64,000 nucleotides of DNA from Nitrososphaerota archaeon (GCA_009889515.1 WUQR01000139.1:496001-560000); one strand, 5' to 3'. Numbered from the stretch's first letter, positions 32,899 through 41,588 are shown. The notes: a model not told the origin generated them from the sequence alone. Numbers and translations are program-made.

Positions 32899-33255
32899 TC
32901 AATGCGTTATCAGACTTATTGTCAACACGACTAGCACGAATGCTGTTATCAGGGTATATTTCAGGTCGCGTCTCGCTGCGAAGTATGTGAATGAGGCGAT
33001 GATTCGGGCGTAGGGTGTGAGCATAAGTAGAATCAGGCCTATTGCCATTAGGCTACTGGCTCCAAAACTCATGCTCGCTAGCTTTTTCACATAGTCGAAG
33101 AAGTTTGGCGAAATCACTCGGTATTTGTCGCTTAGAATTATTTCAGGGCCAGTGTCAGCTAGGTAAAACCCTAAGGCGATGACTAGGATGGCCAAGCTTA
33201 GAATAACGCCCGTTGCGAGCACCAAACCTATGAGTGATTCCAGTCTCTGGCTCAA
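32899..33255 (-). CDS. DUF1634 membrane protein, TauE partner
   Basis: 118 residues with three transmembrane helices and the DUF1634 signature at the C-terminal end (LMLTPYARIIASFTYFAARRDLKYTLIT). The family is nearly always encoded next to a TauE/SafE permease, as here, and is thought to be an accessory subunit. It overlaps the TauE gene by four bases (ATGA). Strong context; function inferred only. Confidence 0.8.
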   Translation of the reverse strand: MSQRLESLIGLVLATGVILSLAILVIALGFYLADTGPEIILSDKYRVISPNFFDYVKKLASMSFGASSLMAIGLILLMLTPYARIIASFTYFAARRDLKYTLITAFVLVVLTISLITH

Positions 33256-34076
33256 CCCATGACACCTCTGACAACCATCTGGACCATGATGTAGAAGACC
33301 ACGATTAGGAATAGAATCCTCGTAGTTTTGTTGCTGAGTCTTCTTAAGACTCTTGAGCCTGCTAGGGCTCCTATAGTCGTTCCCACGGCCATTGGTGCGG
33401 CGAGGTCTAGGTAGAGGAGCCCAGAGTTGAAGTATACACTTGCACCCGCTAGAGCTGTCATGCCGATTATGAAGTTGCTTGTCGCGGAGGAGACTTTTGA
33501 AGGCATCTTGAGAACCAGTTCGTGCACCGCCACCTTAAAGGCTCCAGCGCCGATACCCAGCATGCCCGCCGCCACGCCAGCAAAAAACATGCCGGCACCA
33601 CCCAGCAACGGCCTAGTCAGACGATAACTCACTTCCCTGCCGAGACGGTCGTCATAATATGAGCCTGACAGGTCTAGCCATCGGGCCACCCTGTCTTGTG
33701 AGATATTGGTTGGCAACTCTTCCCTAATGGTTCTTAGTCCTATGAAAGATGTGAGCAAAAATCCTGCGAAAAGGAAGTAGAGGTAGCGAGGCGCCACGTA
33801 GAGTGTTACAGTGGCTCCAGCTATCGCCCCTAAAATTGTGAACATTTCCAAGAACATGGCAGCCTTGACGTCGGACAATCCGCGCCTGACATAGCCTGAA
33901 GCAGAGCCGCTAGAGGTGGCTATGATTGAAACCATTCCCGCGGCTATCGCATTTTTAATAGGAATTCCCAGAAGTGTGAGTAATGGTGTTGTTATGCTGG
34001 CTCCCCCTAACCCTGTAATGGAGCCTATGAATCCGGCGAAAACGGATATGACTAATACCTCTACGATGCTGGCCAT
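33252..34076 (-). CDS. TauE/SafE family anion permease
   Basis: 274 residues, eight or more membrane helices, with the duplicated family loops FIGSITGLGGASITTPLLTLL (N-half) and GMLGIGAGAFKVAVHELVL (C-half). It is the second TauE protein in the window and shares the plan of the one at 22959, with an inserted polar region after helix 4. Probably exports sulfite or a related anion together with the DUF1634 protein downstream. Confidence 0.9.
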   Translation of the reverse strand: MASIVEVLVISVFAGFIGSITGLGGASITTPLLTLLGIPIKNAIAAGMVSIIATSSGSASGYVRRGLSDVKAAMFLEMFTILGAIAGATVTLYVAPRYLYFLFAGFLLTSFIGLRTIREELPTNISQDRVARWLDLSGSYYDDRLGREVSYRLTRPLLGGAGMFFAGVAAGMLGIGAGAFKVAVHELVLKMPSKVSSATSNFIIGMTALAGASVYFNSGLLYLDLAAPMAVGTTIGALAGSRVLRRLSNKTTRILFLIVVFYIMVQMVVRGVMG

Positions 34077-34235
34077 AAATCGAGAAACTCGCCGCCGAAT
34101 TTAACCATTAGAAAAAGTGGAAGTATTTTCAGTGTGGTGTTGTTGGTGTCGAGGTTTTGTAAACCTATTTATTGTGGGGTCCTTTCGCTGTGTAGGAGAG
34201 TTTAATACGCGCTCACGGTGGGGTTTAGTCTGGGT

Positions 34236-34892
34236 GTGCACTACCAGGTCAGAATCGCTGGGGAGGGGGATAACTGGCTTCGTCTGGAGCTTGTAGACGT
34301 ACCTCTCAGCATGGGCAATGCAATCAGAAGGCTTATCTTAAACGAGGTGCCCACCATGGCTGTTGAGGAGGTCTTAGTCATAGAGAATACCTCCATCTTG
34401 ACAAACGAGGTCCTGACTCATCGCATCTCACTCATCCCGTTTGTGACAGACCTCGACAATTATGTTCTCCCCGAAGAGTGCGATTGTGGGAGCAATTTGG
34501 GCTGCGACAAGTGTAGCGTCAGGTTCTCACTGAGGTCTGAAGCCACGAGTGAGGTATTGACGGTGTATTCCTCCGACTTGGTCCGTGAAAGTGGGTCGGA
34601 TAGTGTCAAGCCTATAAGCGGGGATTTTCAGATCGTCAAACTGGCGCCCGGACAGAGTGTTGAGCTGGAACTTTATGTACGGCTCGGGAAGGGCAGGAAG
34701 CATGCCAAGTGGCAGCCTGGCATAGCGACACTCTACGAGGAGGATGGAAAAAGGATCTTGTACGTAGAGTCTTTCGGCCAACTCCCCCCGAGAAGGATAC
34801 TGTTGGAGGCAGTGAAGATATTTGAGGAGAGTGTTACTAAACTTGGAGATAGTCTGGAAAAGGTGATAGGGAGTGGCGGGGGAGAGGGATAA
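34236..34892 (+). CDS. rpoD: RNA polymerase subunit Rpo3 (D)
   Basis: About 218 residues. LVDVPLSMGNAIRRLILNEVPTMAVEEV is the alpha-like dimerisation domain, and ECDCGSNLGCDKC is the four-cysteine insertion of some archaeal Rpo3 proteins that can hold a [4Fe-4S] cluster. It forms the platform heterodimer with Rpo11. A GTTTAATAC box at 34200-34208 makes the GTG at 34236 more likely than the GTG at 34218. It leads a short operon with eL18 and uL13. Confidence 0.94.
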   Translation: MHYQVRIAGEGDNWLRLELVDVPLSMGNAIRRLILNEVPTMAVEEVLVIENTSILTNEVLTHRISLIPFVTDLDNYVLPEECDCGSNLGCDKCSVRFSLRSEATSEVLTVYSSDLVRESGSDSVKPISGDFQIVKLAPGQSVELELYVRLGKGRKHAKWQPGIATLYEEDGKRILYVESFGQLPPRRILLEAVKIFEESVTKLGDSLEKVIGSGGGEG

Positions 34893-35214
34893 ACTCTTGA
34901 GGGCGAAGGTGAGGCGGCTGGCGAAGAGGAGCAGGTTCTGGGCGACCGTCTTAAAACACCTCGAGTCTTCCAGAAGGAGGAGAAGGGTCGTCAACATATA
35001 CCATCTAAATAGGGTCGCGCCGGCTGGTGGTGGTGTGCTAGTCGTCGGGAAGCTATTGGGTGTGGGTGTCTTGGAAAAGCCACTGAAGGTAGTCGCGTTC
35101 GACTACTCCGACGCGGCTTACCGGAAGATATTGGATGCGGGGGGCGAGGCATACTATTTAGAGGAGTACATTGATCGCGGCGGTGATGGGAAAGGGTTGA
35201 TAATTGTGGGGTGA
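34873..35214 (+). CDS. rpl18e: Ribosomal protein eL18 (L18e)
   Basis: 113 residues. RAKVRRLAKRSRFWATVLKHLESS and VVNIYHLNRVA, VLVVGKLLGVGVLEKP are family-typical. A large-subunit protein. The start is a GTG 20 bases inside the end of rpoD, so translation is coupled. This is the conserved archaeal order rpoD-rpl18e-rpl13. Confidence 0.93.
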   Translation: MAGERDKLLRAKVRRLAKRSRFWATVLKHLESSRRRRRVVNIYHLNRVAPAGGGVLVVGKLLGVGVLEKPLKVVAFDYSDAAYRKILDAGGEAYYLEEYIDRGGDGKGLIIVG

Positions 35215-35226
35215 GGTGGATAGAAT

Positions 35227-35703
35227 ATGGCTCACGTAATTGCTGAGGATGTTGTGGTAGTAGACGGGGCGGGTCACCGTCTCGGGAGGCTCGCGTCAAA
35301 GGTGGCTAAACTGCTTCTTTCAGGAAAAAGGGTTGTGGTCGTCAACGCCGAGAAGGTTTTGGTGACGGGCACCAAGGAGGCTATTCTGGATCGCTACCTC
35401 AAACTGATTGGACGGACATGGTATTCAAGCATCGAGGAGCCGCAGGTCTGGTATCCGAGGAGACCTGAGCGCATACTCTGGTATACGATCGCTAGGATGC
35501 TGCCTAGGAAGAAGCCCAAGGGTAGGGAGGCCTTAAGTAGGCTTAGGGTCCACTCTGGGGTCCCTGAGGGTCTTGAGAAGGTGCCCTTCACAAGGTTTGA
35601 GGATGCTCTCCATAAATCGGGCATAAGCCGCTCGGGGCGGGTCATCAGGACCTTGACCCTCGCTGAGCTCTCTGCGCTGCTTAAGGGTGGAGGGTCTCGT
35701 TAG
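35227..35703 (+). CDS. rpl13: Ribosomal protein uL13
   Basis: 158 residues. VVVDGAGHRLGRLASKVAKLLLSGKRVVVVNAE is the diagnostic N-terminus, and ILWYTIARMLPRKKPKGREALSRL the central region. It follows rpl18e by 12 bases. In most archaea rps9 and rpoN come next; here an unrecognised gene follows instead. Confidence 0.95.
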   Translation: MAHVIAEDVVVVDGAGHRLGRLASKVAKLLLSGKRVVVVNAEKVLVTGTKEAILDRYLKLIGRTWYSSIEEPQVWYPRRPERILWYTIARMLPRKKPKGREALSRLRVHSGVPEGLEKVPFTRFEDALHKSGISRSGRVIRTLTLAELSALLKGGGSR

Positions 35704-35771
35704 TGGATTAGCGGACCGCGCTTGGAAACCTCTTTTATATTGGAGGCACATTTGATTGGAGGCGCCGAAGC

Positions 35772-36176
35772 TTGAACCCCATCCTCAAACTTCTCTGTAA
35801 AAATCGACGATATCTCAGGGAAGAGCATGTGGCTAAGATCCTAGCCGCGATAAATGCGATCGGCGACTCCCCGTTCAAGCTCGGCGACCTGGACCCATAC
35901 ATACCCGAAGAATTGAAATCGAATAGCCGGGCTAGAAGAAGCATCTCCTCCCTCCTAGAAGAGCTGGCGAAGATTGGATACCTTGGTAAGCCGAGTGAGA
36001 GGAAGTATCAGAAGCGTTTCAGCTCTTTGAGCCACATGCTTTCCGGCAGCCTGTTTGAGCTTTCGGAGCTGGAGCGGAAACCTCTTCCACAGTATAAACC
36101 AGAGAAGATAATACGGCTTAACTCAAAGGCCCAGAGGCCTATTAGAACGCTTTCAAGGGATGCGAAGAACTCTTAA
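35772..36176 (+). CDS. Basic helical protein, unknown function
   Basis: 134 residues, rich in Arg, Lys, Ser and Leu. The first 75 residues read as helices resembling a winged-helix-like domain (HVAKILAAINAIGDSPFKLGDL, then SSLLEELAKIGYLG), and the remainder is a polar tail. I do not recognise a family. A CTTTTATATTGG box at 35731-35742 fits a TTG start at 35772. It sits where rps9/rpoN usually lie, so a link to ribosomal or transcription genes is possible but unproven. Confidence 0.65.
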   Translation: MNPILKLLCKNRRYLREEHVAKILAAINAIGDSPFKLGDLDPYIPEELKSNSRARRSISSLLEELAKIGYLGKPSERKYQKRFSSLSHMLSGSLFELSELERKPLPQYKPEKIIRLNSKAQRPIRTLSRDAKNS

Positions 36177-36209
36177 GTCGCCCCACATCTAGAGAAGCCC
36201 AGCTGGGAG

Positions 36210-36677
36210 ATGAGGATAAGGCTAACACTAGGCTTGACCGACAGGCCTGGGACATTGCTCAAGGCACTCGAAAAAATAGCAATGAACGGAGGAAACATCA
36301 TCTCAATTGTTCACAACCGTGAGCAGCTGACGGGAGGCTATGTCCCCGTGAGCCTATCGGTTGAGTTTCCATCCCGTGAACACTTTGAGCGCGCCAGGGC
36401 TGGAATTGAGGAGGCTGGAATCCCTGTTCTTGGGACTGAGTCCCTTGAACGGAGGATTGAGACTGTCATTATTATAGGGAGCTTGAGTGTTGATAGGCTG
36501 GAGAAGGTTTTCGAGGGGAGGGGCGAGATAATAAGTCTCGCGTTTGGTGGGGGCAGTAGGTCTCCTCACATGAGGGTTATGTTCAGCGTGAACTCGGAGG
36601 ATAGGGAGAGAGTTCTCGAAGCCCTTGAGGAGCTGGCCGAGAAGAATAATTGCGTCTTGGTAAGTGAGGAGGCTTGA
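36210..36677 (+). CDS. ACT-domain protein, probable regulator of homoserine dehydrogenase
   Basis: 155 residues. An N-terminal ACT domain (LTLGLTDRPGTLLKALEKIAMNGGNIISIVH) and a second ferredoxin-like half (VIIIGSLSVDRLEKVFEGRGEIISLAF). It overlaps the homoserine dehydrogenase gene by four bases. In bacteria the ACT regulatory domain is fused to that enzyme; here the split pair suggests a separate feedback subunit sensing threonine or another amino acid. The ligand is inferred. Confidence 0.82.
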   Translation: MRIRLTLGLTDRPGTLLKALEKIAMNGGNIISIVHNREQLTGGYVPVSLSVEFPSREHFERARAGIEEAGIPVLGTESLERRIETVIIIGSLSVDRLEKVFEGRGEIISLAFGGGSRSPHMRVMFSVNSEDRERVLEALEELAEKNNCVLVSEEA

Positions 36678-37660
36678 TACGCTGCGGGATAATAGGGTAC
36701 GGCTTTCTAGGTAAGAAGCTTGCGGGTTATCTGACCCGCTATAAGATGCGCGGACTGGCGATAACGGCTCTCGCCAACTCGAGAGGATACCTATACTATC
36801 CCAAAGGATTTGATAGCGATAACCTGCCCGCAGATATAACAGGCCACACCAGCTTCAGAGCGTCAAACCCTCTAGAGATACTCGAGCGTGGCCTGGTCGA
36901 CTTACTTGTCACCCTCACTCCCACGAACGTGTATAATGGTGAGCCTGGGCTGACGTATATTCGCGAGGCGCTTAAGAGTGGGGTGGATGTGGTGACTGCT
37001 GATAAGGGTCCTCTCGTCGTGGCGTTTAGGGAGCTAACCTCGCTGGCTGACTCGATGGGCGTCTTCCTCTGCTATGAGGCTACTGTGGGCGGCGGCATAC
37101 CCGTATTTTCCTTAGCTAGGCACTCTTTGCGGGGAGATAGGATACTTTCGATTAAAGGAATACTAAACGGGACCACCAACTACATATTGTCTAGGATGCA
37201 CTTCGAGGGGCTTCCACTAGACCTAGCCCTTCAGGAGGCACAGATGATGGGGCTCGCAGAGAGAGACCCAAGCCTCGACCTCGAGGGTATAGACTCGGCC
37301 TGCAAAATTGTCATCCTAGCCAACGCCCTCCTAGGCGCAGACAGGCGGCTGGAGGATGTGAAGGTAAAAGGGATAACACAGGTAACATCAGACGCGATAT
37401 TGGCTGCGAAAGAGTTGGGAATGACAATAAAGCTCGTAGGGAGTATAGAGGGGGGCAGGCTAAGTGTTGCCCCGCGGCTTGTCAGGCTTAACCACCCTCT
37501 CTGCGTCCACGGATCCCTCAACGCAATTCAATTCAAGATGGAGATACTTGGTGACCTAACCCTGATCGGTAGGGGTGCAGGAGAGTCCACGGTCTCGGCC
37601 CTACTCTCGGACATTGAGTGGATATTGGCTCAAAAGGAAGCGTCTAGGGGAGGCCGGTGA
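36674..37660 (+). CDS. hom: Homoserine dehydrogenase
   Basis: 328 residues without a C-terminal ACT domain. NAD(P) motif GIIGYGFLGKKLAGYL at the start, TADKGPLV and EATVGGGIPVF for the catalytic region, and GILNGTTNYILSRM, the strongest family signature, with the substrate-binding lysine region later. It reduces aspartate semialdehyde to homoserine for threonine and methionine. TTG start, coupled to the ACT gene. It is convergent with ecfT (17-base overlap). Confidence 0.95.
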   Translation: MIRCGIIGYGFLGKKLAGYLTRYKMRGLAITALANSRGYLYYPKGFDSDNLPADITGHTSFRASNPLEILERGLVDLLVTLTPTNVYNGEPGLTYIREALKSGVDVVTADKGPLVVAFRELTSLADSMGVFLCYEATVGGGIPVFSLARHSLRGDRILSIKGILNGTTNYILSRMHFEGLPLDLALQEAQMMGLAERDPSLDLEGIDSACKIVILANALLGADRRLEDVKVKGITQVTSDAILAAKELGMTIKLVGSIEGGRLSVAPRLVRLNHPLCVHGSLNAIQFKMEILGDLTLIGRGAGESTVSALLSDIEWILAQKEASRGGR

Positions 37661-38432
37661 ACAACTTCAGGCTTTTAGCCGTCAAAACAAGTGTAAAGGC
37701 CGCAAGTATAACGATCGCCGCCAAAATATCTCTCCGGGTGGCGCGAATTTCTTTGTAGGTTGTCCTCCTCTCAGAAGCGCCGAAACACTTGACCTCCAGT
37801 GCCTCAGCCATCTCATATGCGCGGCGGAGCGAATTGATGAGCAAAGGGACAAACAAGCCCACAAGCACCCTCAGCCTCTTGAGCGGGTTGCCCTTCTCGA
37901 ACTCAACACCACGCGACCGCTGAGCATCAATTATCTCCTGCGCCTCATCTGCTATGACTGGAGCTAGCCTGACTGCCGCAACAAAAGTGAAGGAATATAC
38001 GTATGGTATTCGCAGCTTTAGTAGGAGTTGCCCAAACTCGTCCGGTGATGTTGTGAGAAAGAAGATGTTAAATGACGTTAAAAATGCTAGAAACCTGATG
38101 GACGATGCGGAAGCCCTGTAAAGAAGCTCACCATACGCCACCGCAGACTCTAGCACGCCTAGTAGGCTTAGAAGAAAGACTAACGCGACAAGGGGTATTG
38201 CGCCGCGCATTGTTGAGAGCATATACCTGGCAGATCTTGCCAGCCTCAGGAGGACTAGCTGGGTGAGAATTATTGTGGATGAGACTGTGAGCATTCCTCC
38301 CCAATACTCGCCGAACAACAGCGCCGTGACTAGAAAGGAGAGGGATGCAAGCAGTTTGACCCGCGGGTCAAGCCTGTGTATAGGCGTATCTAGGCTCCTG
38401 TACTTGAGTGCCTGAAGGAGTGATAAACTCAG
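37644..38432 (-). CDS. ecfT: ECF transporter transmembrane subunit EcfT, apparent CTG start
   Basis: 262 residues from the start chosen here. N-terminus SLSLLQALKYRSLDTPIHRLDPRVKLL is the typical EcfT beginning; later RSRGVEFEKGNPLKRLRVLVGLFVPLL is the conserved Ala-Arg-Gly-type coupling region that contacts the ATPases. It is the membrane scaffold of an energy-coupling-factor vitamin or metal importer. There is no ATG, GTG or TTG upstream of the family N-terminus; CTG at 38432 overlaps the TGA of the preceding EcfA gene (CTGA). A TTG at 38318 would remove a conserved region of 38 residues. No substrate-binding S component is nearby. Confidence 0.88.
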   Translation of the reverse strand: MSLSLLQALKYRSLDTPIHRLDPRVKLLASLSFLVTALLFGEYWGGMLTVSSTIILTQLVLLRLARSARYMLSTMRGAIPLVALVFLLSLLGVLESAVAYGELLYRASASSIRFLAFLTSFNIFFLTTSPDEFGQLLLKLRIPYVYSFTFVAAVRLAPVIADEAQEIIDAQRSRGVEFEKGNPLKRLRVLVGLFVPLLINSLRRAYEMAEALEVKCFGASERRTTYKEIRATRRDILAAIVILAAFTLVLTAKSLKLFTGLP

Positions 38433-39283
38433 ACCACATCGCCCCTCCAGTTTGACCCTGATCGTCCAAGGATTGCTGAGAGGTATCTGACTGCCTCATC
38501 AAGTCTGAGACACTTGTGGTTAAGGTCTTTGAGGCCGCGTCTCTTAAGCTCGTATAAGAGGGAGGGGATCTGGGGTGTGAGGAGCGAAGCCTCCTCCAGA
38601 AGTGCTGTATCTGTCAAAATGTCCTCCGCCGGCCCGTCTGCGATAACCTCTCCACGCCGGAGCAACACCACCCTCGCCGCTATCTCTGAGATAAACTCAA
38701 CATCGTGGCTCGATAGGATTATGCCCCTCTCGCTATCTTTGAGGTGGAGGAGGAGGTCCATGAGCATCCGCTTCCCCCACCCGTCAAGACCTGTGGTTGG
38801 CTCATCGATGACTATGTAGCTGGGCATCCAAGCCACGACTATCGAGATTGCAAGCCGCTTCTTTTCTCCGCCACTGAGGGTAAAGGGCGATGAATCTCTG
38901 TAGTGCCATAGATTAAAGAGCTTTAGGACCTCCTCAGCCCTCCTCCTCACTTCTTCCCTACTGTAGCCGAACCTTGTAAGAGCATAGCTAACCTCCTCAA
39001 GCACCGACGTGCAGAAGAACATGTTGTCAGGGTTTTGGAATACGAGGCCGACATGCCTAGAGAGTGAAGCCACCGTTGAGGTCCTAGTGTCTACCCCGTC
39101 CACCTCGACCTTTCCAGAGGTCGGCTTAAGTAGACCGTTAAGATGTTTGAGGAGGGTTGTCTTACCCGCGCCATTCTCACCCATGAACGCGACTATCTCG
39201 CCCCGGTTAATGACAAGATTGACGTTTCGCAGGGCTACCGTGCCTGATGGATACTCGTACCAGACCGAGTCAATCCTAATCAC
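38429..39283 (-). CDS. ecfA: ECF transporter ATP-binding subunit EcfA (second)
   Basis: 284 residues. Walker A GENGAGKTT, Q-loop GLVFQNPDNMFF, signature LSGGEKKRL, Walker B IVIDEPTTGLD and H-switch SSHD. It drives an ECF importer with its partner EcfA gene upstream and EcfT downstream. It starts at a GTG that overlaps the previous stop (GTGA), and its own TGA overlaps the CTG of ecfT. Confidence 0.93.
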   Translation of the reverse strand: MIRIDSVWYEYPSGTVALRNVNLVINRGEIVAFMGENGAGKTTLLKHLNGLLKPTSGKVEVDGVDTRTSTVASLSRHVGLVFQNPDNMFFCTSVLEEVSYALTRFGYSREEVRRRAEEVLKLFNLWHYRDSSPFTLSGGEKKRLAISIVVAWMPSYIVIDEPTTGLDGWGKRMLMDLLLHLKDSERGIILSSHDVEFISEIAARVVLLRRGEVIADGPAEDILTDTALLEEASLLTPQIPSLLYELKRRGLKDLNHKCLRLDEAVRYLSAILGRSGSNWRGDVV

Positions 39284-40122
39284 TTTCCCACCCCTAGAAA
39301 TCTCTCAACGAACTCCTCCCTAGTCACAGGGATACTGTCCGCGCCGCGGAGGCCCAGCATCCAAGCTAGACGAGAAAGCTTTGGGAGTTCGACCTTCTCG
39401 TAACCGTCCTCCAAGAGGTCGTGGACCACCTCTCTCGGCTCGCCATCAGCCACTATCTGCCCCTCCTCAATGACTATCAGCCGCGTCGCCTCCCTGACAA
39501 CTAGGTCGAGTCGATGTTCTGAGATCAGGACGGTTATCCCTTCCCTCCTTCTTATCTCTCCGAGCTCCTCTAGCAGCTTCTTCGCAGTAGCGCCGTCTAG
39601 AGAAGATGTAGGCTCGTCTAGGATTAGTATATCCGGCTCGAGGGCGAGTATGGAGGCGATTGCGACCCTCTGCTTCTGTCCGCCTGAAAGCTCGAATGGC
39701 GAGCGCTTTCTCAGGTCCTCTATTCCCATCATCTTGAAGGCTTTGGAGATTCTCCTCTCAATCTCTGCCCTCTCAAGACCCAGATTCTCGAGTGCAAAAG
39801 CCACATCATTTTCCACGGTCAGGGCGAAGAGCTGGTTATCCGGGTTCTGGAAAACCATGCCTACCTTCTGAGCCATCCTACTTACAGGCGTCTGGGCCGG
39901 GTCAAGCCCATCAACCACTACGCGGCCCAGATACTCGCCGGGATACATCTGGGGAATGAGGCCGATGAGGCATTTGAATAGAGTCGACTTCCCACATCCT
40001 GTTGCACCCGTGAATACTGCGAACTCGCCTTCTTCTATTGAGAGGGAGATGTTCCTGAGGGCCCACTGCGTGGCTCCCGCATACCTGAATGAGAGGTTTG
40101 AGACCTCTATCGCCATAGTCAA
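39280..40122 (-). CDS. ecfA: ECF transporter ATP-binding subunit EcfA (first)
   Basis: 280 residues. Walker A GATGCGKST, Q-loop GMVFQNPDNQLFALTVENDV, signature ELSGGQKQR, Walker B ILILDEPTSSLD, H-switch SEHRL. It is the promoter-proximal ATPase of the transporter. The TTG at 40122 overlaps the stop of the DHH gene (TTGA); an ATG two codons on is an alternative. The ATPase pair are paralogues that would form a heterodimer. Confidence 0.93.
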   Translation of the reverse strand: MTMAIEVSNLSFRYAGATQWALRNISLSIEEGEFAVFTGATGCGKSTLFKCLIGLIPQMYPGEYLGRVVVDGLDPAQTPVSRMAQKVGMVFQNPDNQLFALTVENDVAFALENLGLERAEIERRISKAFKMMGIEDLRKRSPFELSGGQKQRVAIASILALEPDILILDEPTSSLDGATAKKLLEELGEIRRREGITVLISEHRLDLVVREATRLIVIEEGQIVADGEPREVVHDLLEDGYEKVELPKLSRLAWMLGLRGADSIPVTREEFVERFLGVGK

Positions 40123-41117
40123 TCGGCGACCCTCGTAGGTGAAGCTCCGAGGAGGTAGGATATGTGGTTCACACAGATCTCCAGTACACGGTCTAGGCTC
40201 CCCTTTACGCGTAGCTTGGCCGCGGCCGCATGCCCGCCCCCGATACCCGAGAGAGATTTCGCTATCGGCTCCACAACATCCTTGGCCAGGTTTAGGTTCA
40301 GCTGGTCGAAAATCTCTGGAACCTGCCGCATAGTTACTTCAACCTCACCGTCCACCTCATCCCCAACCAGCGCTATATGTGATCCAACAGCTAGGAGGGA
40401 GCGCGCGGCTGAAGGCTTAAAAGCGCTCACGCGAGTCACACCGATAACCACGTCCCCACACCTGTAGAACTCCGCCCTCTTGACTGCCTTAATCCTTGCC
40501 ACTCTCTCAGAATAATCTATGGGAGACTCGATCCTCTGTATGAATGTCCTAGGGTTTGCGCCCAGCTCTCCGAGCAGCCCTACTTTTCTGAGTGTTTCAG
40601 GGTCGGCTACCGTTAGCCTGACGGTGTCGAAGTAAATGCCGGCGAAAAGGGCCGAAGCCTCGGAGCTGTTCAGCCTGTAGCCTGCCATCTCGGCCAGCTC
40701 AATAACTATCTCGCTAGTGGACTGATATCTTGTCGAGCAGAAAACTCTCCCCTTGAACTGTTCGCCCCCCTTCTCGTGGTGATCTATCACAATTAGCTCC
40801 TCGCCCACCTTATCGTAAAATTCGGCTAGCTGGGAGGGTGAGCCGACGTCTATGGCGATGTAGGCCCCGGCCTCTGGCAGGTCACTCCTTAAATCTACCC
40901 CAATGATGTCAGCCATCCTCTCCGTATAGTCGCTAATGTGATTTGGAACCGCTATTCCCCTCAGGGTGATTGACCAAGAGGTAAGGAGGCCGGACAGGAC
41001 ATAGGCGCTTGCAAGGGAGTCTGGGTCTCCTCCCAGGTGTAGAAGTATTGCTACTTCCTTCCCCCTCAGGTCTTTGAGCGCCTCCAGTATCTGGGATATA
41101 AGGTCTGGCTCCCTCAT
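40119..41117 (-). CDS. DHH-family phosphoesterase (NrnA/oligoribonuclease-like)
   Basis: 332 residues. DHH motifs: LLHLGGDPDSLASA near residue 26, YIAIDVGS, the DHH itself in IVIDHHEKG, and the C-terminal DHHA1 signature GIGGGHAAAAKL. Such enzymes cleave short oligonucleotides or pAp, or act on DNA ends. The archaeal homologues close to this length are of mixed activity, so the substrate is unclear. It is followed by three transporter genes with 4-base overlaps, though its function is unlikely to be related to theirs. Confidence 0.88.
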   Translation of the reverse strand: MREPDLISQILEALKDLRGKEVAILLHLGGDPDSLASAYVLSGLLTSWSITLRGIAVPNHISDYTERMADIIGVDLRSDLPEAGAYIAIDVGSPSQLAEFYDKVGEELIVIDHHEKGGEQFKGRVFCSTRYQSTSEIVIELAEMAGYRLNSSEASALFAGIYFDTVRLTVADPETLRKVGLLGELGANPRTFIQRIESPIDYSERVARIKAVKRAEFYRCGDVVIGVTRVSAFKPSAARSLLAVGSHIALVGDEVDGEVEVTMRQVPEIFDQLNLNLAKDVVEPIAKSLSGIGGGHAAAAKLRVKGSLDRVLEICVNHISYLLGASPTRVAD

Positions 41118-41188
41118 ATTCTAACAATTACTGTCTCGGCGACCTGATAACTTTACCACAATGCACCTAGGCCGTTGTTGTAAATGCC

Positions 41189-41545
41189 CTACTCCTGCCT
41201 CTGGCCGAGCATAGACTGTAGCTCCTTCTGGAGAGCCTCGAGCTGGGATCTCGTCCTAGCCTCCTGCTTCTCTATCACCTTCAGCCTAGTGTCGTTTAAG
41301 TCCCTCTTCTCTGATAGCTCGCTCAAGATCTTCTCCTTCGTCGTCTGGACAAGTATAGGGCCTACCGCCTTATACACCGCTACGTTATCGGCACTCTTAC
41401 CCAGCTCCTCCAGAGCCTGGTTAATCTCCTCCAGCTCAGACTGTAGTCTCTGCTTTTCTGCGAGTATCACGCTCAGTGTCTGCTGAAGCTGCTGCAGCCT
41501 AGCGATCTGTTGTTGAATGTTGGGTGGGATCTGCCCGCTCGACAA
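41189..41545 (-). CDS. pfdB: Prefoldin beta subunit
   Basis: 118 residues. Two long amphipathic coils separated by a beta-hairpin segment (VAVYKAVGPILVQTTKEK), the prefoldin beta pattern. With the alpha subunit it forms the jellyfish-shaped hexamer that passes unfolded chains to the thermosome. TTG start. It follows eL43 by about 43 bases, as in many archaea; a Pcc1 gene that sometimes lies between them is absent. Confidence 0.92.
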   Translation of the reverse strand: MSSGQIPPNIQQQIARLQQLQQTLSVILAEKQRLQSELEEINQALEELGKSADNVAVYKAVGPILVQTTKEKILSELSEKRDLNDTRLKVIEKQEARTRSQLEALQKELQSMLGQRQE

Positions 41546-41588
41546 GCTTGTTACACCATGTGAGAGAAGCTTCAGATGGATTAAAATG

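Noticed and set aside
36674-40122. A complete vitamin importer with its own S component
   Set aside because: Only two EcfA and one EcfT gene are present. No small six-helix substrate-binding protein is encoded nearby, so the substrate cannot be assigned.
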